From contig NW_008710397.1 of NCBI RefSeq assembly GCF_000327385.1, forward strand, positions 483,159 to 547,158: a stretch of 64,000 bases of DNA, written 5' to 3'. The DNA comes from Lottia gigantea (taxonomy: Eukaryota; Mollusca; Gastropoda; Lottiidae). Made by a program: the position numbers and the translations under genes. This document shows, in pieces, positions 27,430-36,900 of the stretch. Each line of letters begins with the position of its first letter. Positions within the stretch are counted from its first letter, which is position 1. Under the pieces are notes generated by a model, which saw only the letters and a program-made list of their open reading frames with translations, was not told the origin of the DNA and made no database searches.

Positions 27430-27900
27430 AGTCTATTGGTTTTCGCTTCCGTACAGATTAAAACACTTGTACAGGCGGTACTGCAAGGCCTTCGAAATTG
27501 TCTGTAGACACTCTTAAAAAGTCATTCACAGCGGAATGAGCGTCACTATTACAAGGTAAATGGCGACCGACTCGTGCCTTTTTCATTTTGGGAAGTACGT
27601 GGAACTCTGAAAGGGTCAATATATGGCACACATTGCATAAATAGTTAAAATAAGACGGGATCCCAACAAGATTCTAAACCACGGTCTGACTTTTGATACA
27701 ATCTTGCAGAAACGTTTGCCATTGAAAACACATTGATGATCATGTCCCTTATTCATCTCATGAGAAATGCTCACAACACGGACAGTATGTTGTGTTGTCA
27801 ATCCACGAAGTCGTGTTATGCACCCCGAAGGTCTTCCTGGACGCAGGTCATCTTTCAGATTCTATTGGAAGTTGACTCTTTCAGTTGCAAAAACTGCTAA
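27430..27900 (-). pseudogene. Mariner-like transposase relic
   Basis: Read on the minus strand, about 27890-27820 gives ATERVNFQ, a stop, then NLKDDLRPGRPSG. This resembles the mariner N-terminal-domain linker (Fk.Gr.sLkDD.RPGRP). Further on, about 27600-27440 reads FPKMKKARVGRHLPCNSDAH and then SAVNDFL, resembling the mariner C-terminal segment after the last catalytic aspartate (HLFPKLKK...GrrF.s..ev..av..wl). Between them only about 60 residues remain where roughly 170 would be expected, so most of the DDD catalytic core is missing. In-frame stops are also present. No terminal inverted repeats were identified. A fossil DNA transposon. Confidence 0.5.
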
Positions 27901-29590
27901 CGGTCAATTTTGTCCACTTCTTGTAACGTCAAGGTAAGTTCACAAGATTGTCTGCTACCAAGACAAATGGTTAGATTAGCAAAGGGTCGCCTAGTGACAA
28001 AGTCAGTCATTTTCTCAGGCATCAACTGGCTTGATCATTGAACAGAATGGATTGTATCAATTTTAAATATAGAAAGAAAGATACAGGCCATGCTTATTAC
28101 TGAAGAGACAAGGGGTGTAATGAAACACGAATACGTCCTTAGCAACATTCGCACAGTGTTATTTCACAGCTATAATTATTCCACATTTTTGAACAGACTG
28201 AAAACACTGCTCATTAAATTATCAAGGGAGGTAAGTTGTATTGTGTAAGAACAGTATTGTCACAATTAGTCAAGACCTCCTACAGAGGACAATGTATGGT
28301 CTATGTACAGCAGCAAACCTGACGATTACAATTATGTACGGTACATATTCAATAGTATTGATGACAAAAATGTTGAAATGGAGTTTTACGCCCCATTATT
28401 ATGTTTCTAGTCAGTGACAGCGCCAGCTTCTTGACACTTAACAACGGACAATGATGGGTTTCAAAATGCGACAGGTTGGTACATGCCTTCCTTGCAGCGT
28501 CTGTGAGGATTCTCCTCCCAGAAAATATGGATATTACACGATGTGGTGCATTCCGGCGCTTATTTTGTGGACAAATAGTGTAAAAATCATATTTTTAAAG
28601 TTTGTTAGAAATGTGATGGGGGTTCAATTGGCGATACAAATCACATTTCAAACGCCCTCCACCTGTACCACTACTGTTTCTGATAAATGATAAATGAAAC
28701 AGAAAACGTTAAGCAGTGTTCAATATAAAGCAATGTTCTATTACATTAGATCTTATCTTTCCAACTGTTCAGAGGTCTTCAATGTGCATAGTCTGTGGAA
28801 GATGTCGGCACAAAGTCCCATCTGTCTAAACGATTGGATGTTATTTTCATGACACTACAAGCTTGCATCATTTACTGGCAAAGTTCGAATTTCGAAGTGT
28901 ATGATATATAGCGTCGTCTTGTAATATGTATGACTTACTATTAATGCATTGTTATTATGAAATTTTACTAATCTAAGGGAGACGACTGTAGACACTAATA
29001 CTTATTGATCTTCTATCTCCCTTACGTTGACATATATACTAGACTTTAAATTAATTGAAGCATTTTTGCAATCATACCGAATGATTCTATTTCATTATTT
29101 ATTATAATAAATATAATCTACGTTCACATTACAAGTAACTTACTCAAAAAGTTTCATTTCCGTCTGGTGTCTATTCACATCATATGTAACCCATTCGAAT
29201 TTGGGTAATTACGGAGTACATTTGGAGCCAAATATAATAGAATACATTACAGACTCGTCATTGGAAGTAATATGGCAGTTAATTGACACCAGTAAATTCG
29301 AGACTTTACAAACGTAAATGAATTCAACAAAAATAGTAACCCGATCCAGTTATATTGAGTTAAAGCATGTAGTCACCCAATTCATCTCATTCCATTCGTC
29401 ATATCGTGTGGTAAAATTTGCAGACGATTTTTCTGACGTTACGCGCGTTTCTCATTGTGACTAGAAAAACAAGTCTACTAGCATAGTTCTTTGCCCATAT
29501 CAATATACCGTCATGACAATCCCGACTGAGAGCATCCTTTAACTTCTTTATTTTAAACCAATCAGAATTCTCTTCATTACCCGCCGTGGT

Positions 29591-29628
29591 ACATGTATCA
29601 CGTGATGTGTGCTCGCGCTCGACCAAAC
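29591..29628 (+). promoter_or_regulatory. E-box at the FBXL14 5' end
   Basis: TATCACGTGATG holds the palindrome CACGTG, the USF/MYC-type E-box, just upstream of the preferred start codon at 29629. Its placement suggests a core-promoter or short-leader position. No TATA box was seen. Confidence 0.35.
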
Positions 29629-30960
29629 ATGGAGGACATTTTATTGAAGTCGAAGAACGGGACTCATATATCCACCCTTTTTCCGGAGATTCTGGCTATG
29701 ATTTTCCAGTATTTGGATATAAAGGACAAAGGCCGAGTATCCCAGGTATGTTTAAGCTGGAGAGATGCGTGTTATAACCGTATGGTTTGGAGAAATGTTG
29801 AAGCCAAACTCCACCTAAGACGTGCCAATCCTTCTTTGTTTCCAAGTTTATGTAGGCGTGGGATAAAAAGAGTTCAAATATTAAGTTTAAGAAGAAGTTT
29901 AAGGGATGTTGTGTTTGGGATCCCTAATTTGGAAAGCCTTAATTTAAGTGGATGTTTCAATGTTACGGATGCTAGCTTAGGACATGCATTTTCACAAGAT
30001 ATATCCTCCATGACCGTGTTGAATTTAAGCTTGTGTAAACAAGTAACCGATAACAGTTTGGTCCGAATAGCTCAGTATTTAAAGAATTTGGAGGTGCTAG
30101 AATTAGGAGGGTGCTGCCACATCACAAATGTAGGCTTATCGTTAATAGCCTGCAGCTTAAGAAACCTAAAGCAATTAAATCTACGAAGTTGTCGACATGT
30201 TTCTGATCAAGGTATTGGACATTTAGCTGGGTTATCTCCCCCTGCTTCAGCATCTTCCAGAACTGAAAGTTTAAAATTCAGAAATTTGGATCAAGGGACG
30301 GGACATTTCTCTAGTATGTCTCAGTCTGCATTTGTGAATACTAAAACTGATGATGGTAAAGAAGAGACTGGTAATGCTAGACTTGAATATCTTGGTCTTC
30401 AAGACTGTCAAAAATTGACAGATCATGCTTTAAGACATGTCAGTGTGGGTTTGTGTCATCTTAAAACTATTAATCTCAGTTTTTGTGGTAGTGTGACAGA
30501 TAGTGGTATCAAATTCCTCTCCAAAATGACAAACTTACGAGAATTAAACTTAAGAAGTTGTGATAATATTAGTGACACTGGTTTAGGATTTTTAGCTGAA
30601 GGGGGTGGGTCAACCATTGAAGCTCTGGATGTGAGTTTTTGTGATAAAGTGGGTGACCAAGGTCTTGCATTTCTCTCTCAAGGAATGTACAGCTTACGAA
30701 GACTGAGTTTAAGTGCATGTAATATAAGTGACGATGGTATACAAAAACTTGCCAACAGTTTACACGAGTTGACAACTCTCAACATTGGACAATGTGGTCG
30801 AATAACAGACGTGAGCTTAAGTGCAATTGGTGAAAAACTGAAGCAGTTGAAATCTATTGACTTGTATGGGTGTACACGAATAACTACTGTTGGTTTAGAA
30901 AAAATCATGAAGCTTCCAGGCTTAACTACTTTAAATTTAGGTCTCTGGCATAAAAGATGA
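29629..30960 (+). CDS. FBXL14: F-box/LRR protein 14 (partner-of-paired type)
   Basis: Substrate-recognition subunit of an SCF (SKP1-CUL1-F-box) E3 ubiquitin ligase. Drosophila Ppa targets Paired and vertebrate FBXL14 targets Snail-type repressors. The gene is one uninterrupted exon. I prefer the ATG at 29629 (CAAACATGG, strong Kozak) over in-frame ATGs at 29593 and 29605 in weak contexts. Numbering from 29593, the F-box covers about residues 25-68 (HISTLFPEILAMIFQYLD, VCLSWRDA, VWRNVEAKLHLRR). About eleven cysteine-containing LRRs follow to the C-terminus (LNLSGCFNVTD, LELGGCCHITN, LNLRSCDNISD, LDVSFCDKVGD, LNIGQCGRITD, IDLYGCTRI). It ends LNLGLWHKR, like Ppa's LNLGLW ending. Odd feature: about 40 extra polar residues between GIGHLAG and LEYLGLQDCQ (214-262). 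Confidence 0.95.
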   Translation: MEDILLKSKNGTHISTLFPEILAMIFQYLDIKDKGRVSQVCLSWRDACYNRMVWRNVEAKLHLRRANPSLFPSLCRRGIKRVQILSLRRSLRDVVFGIPNLESLNLSGCFNVTDASLGHAFSQDISSMTVLNLSLCKQVTDNSLVRIAQYLKNLEVLELGGCCHITNVGLSLIACSLRNLKQLNLRSCRHVSDQGIGHLAGLSPPASASSRTESLKFRNLDQGTGHFSSMSQSAFVNTKTDDGKEETGNARLEYLGLQDCQKLTDHALRHVSVGLCHLKTINLSFCGSVTDSGIKFLSKMTNLRELNLRSCDNISDTGLGFLAEGGGSTIEALDVSFCDKVGDQGLAFLSQGMYSLRRLSLSACNISDDGIQKLANSLHELTTLNIGQCGRITDVSLSAIGEKLKQLKSIDLYGCTRITTVGLEKIMKLPGLTTLNLGLWHKR

Positions 30961-31711
30961 AGACTTTGAGCTATTTTTAGCAAATTTGGATTACCAGCTG
31001 ATATTACATGGTGCATTTCTGTGGCTATCTCATAGCTTAGGCATTTAAATTTGGCATCTTGTATAACAATATAAATGATCATTGTTTGGTTTGCTATTTT
31101 GACTTAAAATGAAAGGGAATGCAAGTTGATACACAAAGTTGCTTTCTTTATCACATGGATGAGAACGTCCATCAAGAATAACCTCAGAACAAGAATTCTC
31201 TGCTCAAGTGTTCACATCAATTACTATTTGGGCATTGGACTGGATTGACCAAAACAGTCTCTTTTGCATTTCAAAATTATGTGTTCATATTTGTTATGGA
31301 AAATCAGTCTGCTAAATTTAAGCTCTATTTCTCAATCAAGAATAATTCACTTGCATTTTGTATTTAAATTTTGTATTGTTTTAAGATGAACTGTTGGTTC
31401 TTAAGATTTACCTATATTGTGGATCTGCACCAAGACCATTTCACTAAACTTAGGTCTCTACAGGATACTTTAGTGTGTTTTTGGCATTCAGATCAATTTA
31501 AACTTTTAAAAAAATTAATTTAGCTTGTTGACTAAAATGCCACTTTTTAAGCCATCCAAAGTCATTTTATGGTTTTTTTTAGTTGAGTGTAGTTGATCCT
31601 AATTGTGGTTTTTTTGTGATAACTGCTGTGTAACATAGTGTCTTATTGAGTATCATATTATGTGCTGGCCATCACATCATTCTTTCATCAAGCAATATCA
31701 ATTTCAGTGAA

Positions 31712-32095
31712 GTTAATTAAGCATTTTTTTCAAGATCACATGGAGTAATACTTCTTGACAATACAATTACTAAAATGAAATATGGCATTGGCCTTTAGAT
31801 AATTGCATTACTAGAGATAACACCTTTATGGGAAGCAATATTTTGTTTGAAAATTGATTAAGCACTTTTCAAGATCACATTGAGTAATAGTTCTTGACAA
31901 TACAATTACTAAAATGAAATATGGCATTGTTTAATTGACATTTAGATGTTTGTATTACTAGAGCATAACACCTGTATGGAAACCAATATTTTGTTGGAAT
32001 TAGATAAGCAGTTTTCAAAGATCACATTGAGACCTATCCATTACACGAAAATTACTAAAATAAAATATGGCATTTAGATGTTAACATTACTAATC
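31712..32095 (+). repeat. Three-copy tandem repeat, about 140-bp unit, in the presumed FBXL14 3'UTR
   Basis: The block CAAGATCACATTGAGTAATA, followed by CAATACAATTACTAAAATG and AAATATGGCATT, starts at 31731 and 31870, with a more degraded third copy near 32016. The period is 139-146 bp. In the third copy ATGAAATATGG has become ATAAAATATGG, creating AATAAA at 32059-32064. Confidence 0.88.
32059..32064 (+). terminator. Possible FBXL14 polyadenylation signal
   Basis: Canonical AATAAA about 1.1 kb after the stop codon, in the last copy of the tandem repeat; the two earlier copies read AATGAA here. No transcript evidence is available. Confidence 0.3.
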
Positions 32096-33738
32096 AATTT
32101 TTGGTCAACTGTATTTGTAAGAACCTCTATGAAACTAGTAATGTGGCATTGTTTACTTGGTATGGTAATAATATAACACAATTTTCAGATAGCTGTTTAG
32201 AGAAATACTATTTTGATTGTACTGGGTCTAGACCAACTGTAGAGAGTAATTGTTATCCAAAATGCTTTGATTTGATCATCAAATATAAATATATCATAAA
32301 ATCTGTATATGACCTATTATCCAATAGGTAACCAAGATGTTGCTTTATAAATGTTATTGTAAAGAGAGATTTTATATTATAAGACATATTTTTCTATTGC
32401 TATATGCAAATTTTTGTTCTTTTTTTAGTGCAGAAACATAAGAATGAAAGCACCATCTACCAGACATTGCTGTTGAGATATACCCTTGTCCTCTTATTTT
32501 CTTACAAAAGCATTTTTTGGCCAGTTTGCAAAAGTCAAATGTGTGTCTGATTTATTATTATTATGAAGCTCTCTCGAATTATAGAGTAAGAGGGTCTCAA
32601 TGAACTTGTACGTCTTCGTCTGTACATGCTAGTCTAACTTGACAGTCAGTTGAAACAATAAGTGGCAGTCTTCTTGGGAGTGAAACGGTTACGAAGAGAT
32701 GATTTGGTTTGAATCCAGGGTCGTATGGTAAAGGAATGCAGCTCAAATTGTGTCTCGCATATTTTTTTGCAGTTGTCTCCCTTTTGATGTTGCTATTGCA
32801 ATTGACAATCTTTAGAATTGGCGTGTATCATTAATTTGCTAGAGAAAACGATGGAGAACTGTGCGTGGGTGGATTCTTGTTACAAAGAACCTTGCACAAT
32901 CAAGATTTTGCTATACGACATAATTATGAAATATGCGAACCCAACTGGCACAGTAATCATTACATACACCAGAATTAGCATTAAATAAGAATCTATTTCA
33001 TATCAAAATAAAAAGGTGTCTTAGAAATGTTGACTATTCTTGAAAAACAGATGTAATTAATAGCCAAAGATGTTTCGAATTCCATCAACATGACGATTCT
33101 ACAATTTGCATGTAACCAGGCTTAATAATTTCCATGTAAGATGTGGGAATTTATGTTAAACGCAACGAAGAATCAAATGCGTGTTTTAACAATTGGTAGA
33201 CAAATGATAAATCTCAAAGAGAAATTCCAAGAAAGTTTTCGTGTTCACCAGTATTTACTAAACAAATTCTTGTCTTTAAAGAAACCGGAAGTAACACTAA
33301 ATTCATGATCAAGGAATTGATATGTCGCTGTTGTGAGCCACATAACCAGGTGGTGTTCATGTGTATTCAACTGAGCTATTTTTGTCTATGAAAATCCTAC
33401 TTACAGCTCATGAGAAGACGTCAGCATCATGTAGTAGGCAAAACGCTGGTCCCTCTTTTCGTTACTTGTCTATGAGAACCTTGAAATCATTTCATGGTAC
33501 CCTGAAGGTGGTCCAAAAACTGAAAATCGGTGAAGAGTGGTCTGTTCATCCAGTAACATGAAAGGCATCATTCCCGTCTTATTACAAACATAAAATCCAA
33601 CAGTGAATGTCAACAGTCTTATAATTATTGTCTGGTGACCGAGCACCAGATGGTACATGTCCTATACACTATTTTTTTTATTTAAATGCTGAAAGTCGGG
33701 GAAAAATCATTCGATTATTACGAAAATCGATAGGTATC

Positions 33739-33882
33739 ATAAATCAACCAAATACTAACGATCCGAACCGCAAAAAAAACCCGAAATCCAAGCAACTAAT
33801 TGACGAAACATTGGTAGCAGCTAATGAACTTTTCACGCGAGGAAGTATATCAATGATGAGTAAGTATTTAATAGTGAAAAGG
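33739..33882 (+). repeat. Interspersed repeat family A, copy 3
   Basis: The most complete copy. It has AAATACTAACGATCCGAACC, CATTGGTAGCAGCTAATGAA and the tail ATGAGTAAGTATTTAATAG. One frame is open through the whole copy and reads ETLVAANELFTRGSIS in the middle. The 92-codon frame around it (33628-33906) is best explained by the repeat rather than a host gene. Confidence 0.75.
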
Positions 33883-35012
33883 GCAATCATATGTCTAGAA
33901 GAGTAAGTTTACCCTGTCTGGCACCACGCCATTGTATAGGTGAAAATCCAACCAAACATTAAAAGAATCAAAATTGTAGCCTTTGGAGTGAGAGTACGGG
34001 ACATTATGTGAACAGATCGATGGACCACGGACAACATATTGTGACAATATTGTGTTCGTAATGCTTCTTCACCGAAGTCTCGAATTGAAATAATATTGCA
34101 CATTGCCCAGTCCGACACAATCGTATTTCTCTGCTTTGCTTAAAAATGAATTTTTCGAATACACCAAGCACAGAAATTACGTTCATTTGCATTTCAACCA
34201 GTTCCCTTTAAACTGTGTTAAGTTCCGGTAAAAAAACATGAACTACATCTGATTCAAATTGTTGAATTTTCACAGATGTTTCACTTTATAGAAAATAAAA
34301 ACTTATCTTTCAACGTTTAAAACCTTCATTAAATTTAGAAGAGATGAAAGGCTGAATAATCTTATTTGATAGAGTACAGAGATTACATAAGTTCATTGCA
34401 TACAAACAAATGAAACTAACTACACTGTGAATAGTTTCGAGGTCATGAGTGGAGGTTACGCTGCCCCCAAAATTGGAAGCGGGATTTATTTCATGCCTGG
34501 ATGGCTTTGTTCCACGTAAAATGTATAATTTTGAGGAAGCAACACACTAATTCCATGGCTGAAAATGCATTAGCCCGAGGTATAGTTTGCATCATTAATA
34601 TCATTCAATAATTAAAAATCGAAAAGGGTAGGCTATTGCTAATGTAATTTTCCCTAGTTGCACACAACATGGCGTTGGCCATTTTCAATAGTGATGAGGG
34701 ACGAATTTCGTATTAGAAGAATCGATAATGGGTACGATATAAGACATACAAATGGGACACAAAACATTACATTGCATGTGATTTTCGCAACAAATTCTAA
34801 CACGTTAATAATGAATTATATTTTGTCCTTGAGGAATTCTATAAACGGAATAATGTTATTTATTGTTATATTTATTTTGTTAACAGAACTATTGTCATTC
34901 AATTGAATTGAGTAGTTTGTTATCTAGTCATTGTCTGCGAAGCAATAGGCTGTAGTCTCTACCTGATAAATGTATTTTATGGACTTAAATATGGAAATCG
35001 GAGCTCTGATAA

Positions 35013-35205
35013 GTGTTTCCGATAAACCGTACAGCATCAGAACAGTCTGTATGAAAGCAAGTTGTTAATTGCATGCAATTCCATGGTGATCATTATGTGT
35101 TTCCGATTAACCGTGCAGCATCAGAACAGTCTGTATGAAAGCGAGTTGTTAATTGCATGCAATTCCATGGTGATCATTATGTGTTTCCGATAAACCGTGC
35201 ATCAT
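35013..35205. repeat. 84-bp tandem duplication upstream of the channel gene
   Basis: Copies start at 35013, 35097 and 35181 with GTGTTTCCGATAAACCGT or GTGTTTCCGATTAACCGT, an exact 84-bp period. Two copies are full and a third is partial. The first two differ at only a few bases, so the duplication is recent. Each full unit holds TTGCATGCAATTCCATGGTG. It ends about 220 bp before the receptor ATG. Confidence 0.93.
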
Positions 35206-35427
35206 CAGTTGGAATAAAATGATTAATACGTTGAAGGACAGTTAACAGACTAACTAGACAAGTTCTGATTAACCAAGTGATTTTCTAGAATTCACACTAA
35301 TCACAGCAGTAAACCCGATTCAATGACAAAAACCATACAACCGACGAAAGCCAAGATATATTTTGTTGTTGATAATTCTAAAAGATTACTGATATATTTC
35401 GGATTATAAACACGATTCTGTCAAAGG

Positions 35428-36525
35428 ATGATGAGGGCTCTGTTGATCATCACGTTGTTAGGGCAACTTTACGTGTGTAGAGGTTTGGTTAAGGGCACAA
35501 CTCCTCTATTTGAAACTTTATTTGACGATTACAACACATTAGTAAAACCGAGATACAATGTCAGCCATATAATCAATGTGGTCGTATCATTTAATCTGTA
35601 CTCTCTGAGCGGTATCGATGAGAAACAACAGAGGCTGACGTTCACGGGATGGTGCTCTTTCAAATGGAAGGATGAATTTCTAGTTTGGAATCGAACTGAA
35701 TATGGAGTAGACATTTTAACGATTTCTGCTGATAAAATTTGGACGCCCGATATTCAAATATTTAATTCTGACATTAACTTTGGACCCATCGAAGTAGCAC
35801 CTTCCAGAAGTTTGATCTATTGGAATGGAAGTGTCGGTTGGTATCCAGGATCCAAGTTCAGCACGTACTGCAAAATTAACATTAGACACTTTCCATTTGA
35901 TTCTCAGATGTGTAACATTAATGCTGGCCTGTGGTCTTCTATGTTGGATGGAGTTACTCTTGAAGGCCATCAACCAATTATTTTCTCCTCGTTCGAAGAG
36001 AATTCGGAATGGGAAATCGTTTATTTTAAATATTCAAAGGTCGTTAGTGATTACCTTCTGCAATATACGATACTTTTAAAGAGGCGATACATGTTTCAAA
36101 TTTTGAATATAATACTACCAATCGTAATCCTATCATTGCTTACTAATTTGGTGTTTCTGTTACCCGTGGAATCCGGGGAAAAGGTATCTTTAAGCATCTC
36201 AATTCTTTTGTCGTATACAGTTTTGATCACGCTTGTGGTAAGCGTATTACCTAGTAACTCGGATAATGTATGTCTCCTTGCTGTTTACATCATAAGTTTG
36301 GTGTTCCTCAGTGCTTTGTCCACTTTGGCCACAGTTCTAGTGGTATATTTTCATCAACAAGGCGAACAAGCCAAAGATTCTGGTTCAACAGCTGTGGTGA
36401 AGGCTTCGGAGTTTAAAAAACGAGCCAAGCATATGAACATGGCATCTTTCGTAATTTGTATGCTGGGTACCTGTTTGATTCATGCTATATATTTTGGAAT
36501 AATTGCTTTCGAAGTTGGATTTTGA
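35428..36525 (+). CDS. Nicotinic acetylcholine receptor-like Cys-loop channel subunit, single exon
   Basis: Pentameric ligand-gated ion-channel subunit of the plasma membrane. Residues 1-19 form a signal peptide. The extracellular domain has WTPDIQIFN (loop A, 105-113), WNGSVGWYPG (loop B region, 132-141) and a Cys-loop C148-C162 with exactly 13 residues between (NIRHFPFDSQ inside). Helices are M1 222-246, M2 252-275, M3 281-308 and M4 338-362. The M2 entry SGEKVSLSISILLS carries the GEK pattern of cation-selective nicotinic channels. Two oddities: loop C (about 193-215) has no vicinal cysteine pair (YxCC), so it is not a classical acetylcholine-binding alpha subunit, and the M3-M4 loop is only about 29 residues, far shorter than usual. 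With 365 residues and no intron it may be retrogene-derived; intron-poor nicotinic-like expansions are known in molluscs. The ligand cannot be told from sequence. Confidence 0.9.
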   Translation: MMRALLIITLLGQLYVCRGLVKGTTPLFETLFDDYNTLVKPRYNVSHIINVVVSFNLYSLSGIDEKQQRLTFTGWCSFKWKDEFLVWNRTEYGVDILTISADKIWTPDIQIFNSDINFGPIEVAPSRSLIYWNGSVGWYPGSKFSTYCKINIRHFPFDSQMCNINAGLWSSMLDGVTLEGHQPIIFSSFEENSEWEIVYFKYSKVVSDYLLQYTILLKRRYMFQILNIILPIVILSLLTNLVFLLPVESGEKVSLSISILLSYTVLITLVVSVLPSNSDNVCLLAVYIISLVFLSALSTLATVLVVYFHQQGEQAKDSGSTAVVKASEFKKRAKHMNMASFVICMLGTCLIHAIYFGIIAFEVGF

Positions 36526-36640
36526 CATTTTGTACAAATCAATATCAAGTGGACAACTTGTACTATTTCATGTTTCCGTGCTTGTCTTTCAATATGCAAC
36601 TTACTATTTTGAAGTTAGTAATCATAGTATTCGTTTTCTA

Positions 36641-36900
36641 TAATTAGTTATCATATTACCCGGTTTCTACAATTAGTAATCATGTTAATTAACCGATTAC
36701 AACAATAAGTAATCATATTATCCGGATTTTACAATAAGTAAACAGATTCGATTTCAATAATTAGTAATCATATTACCCGGTTCTACTCAAGTTATTATAT
36801 AACCCGGTTTCTATAATTAGTAATCATATTACCCGTATTCTACAAAAAGTAACATTAATACCCGGTTTCTACTTAAGTTATTATATAACCCGGTTTCTAT
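36641..36900. repeat. Tandem repeat, about 30-bp unit, 3' of the channel gene
   Basis: Degenerate copies of TAGTAATCATATTACCCGG then TTTCTACAAT, about eight in number, some with an inserted AAGTTATTATATAACCCGG. The array begins about 115 bp after the receptor stop codon, so it probably lies in the 3'UTR. Confidence 0.85.

Larger units (their letters stand above)
12491..29592. other. Gene-poor region of 17 kb
   Basis: No coding gene was recognised on either strand. Contents noted: a diverged 2-copy tandem (13322-13562), tRNA-derived SINE relics (16053-16134, 26597-26660), a possible exon ending in a donor (18624-18834), a family-B piece (21125-21240), a hairpin with flanking direct repeats (21661-21736), a diverged 3-copy repeat (25694-26010) and a mariner-like relic (27430-27900). 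The open frames elsewhere in the region are short and show no family resemblance. Confidence 0.6.
30961..35427. other. FBXL14 3' flank and intergenic spacer
   Basis: The proximal part is probably the FBXL14 3'UTR and holds a three-copy tandem repeat (31712-32095). Further on lie a family-A repeat (33739-33882) and an 84-bp tandem duplication (35013-35205) just upstream of the channel gene. No other gene was recognised. Confidence 0.6.

Noticed and set aside
33628-33906. 92-codon open frame on the plus strand
   Set aside because: Its core is family-A interspersed repeat, which appears in three other places in the window.
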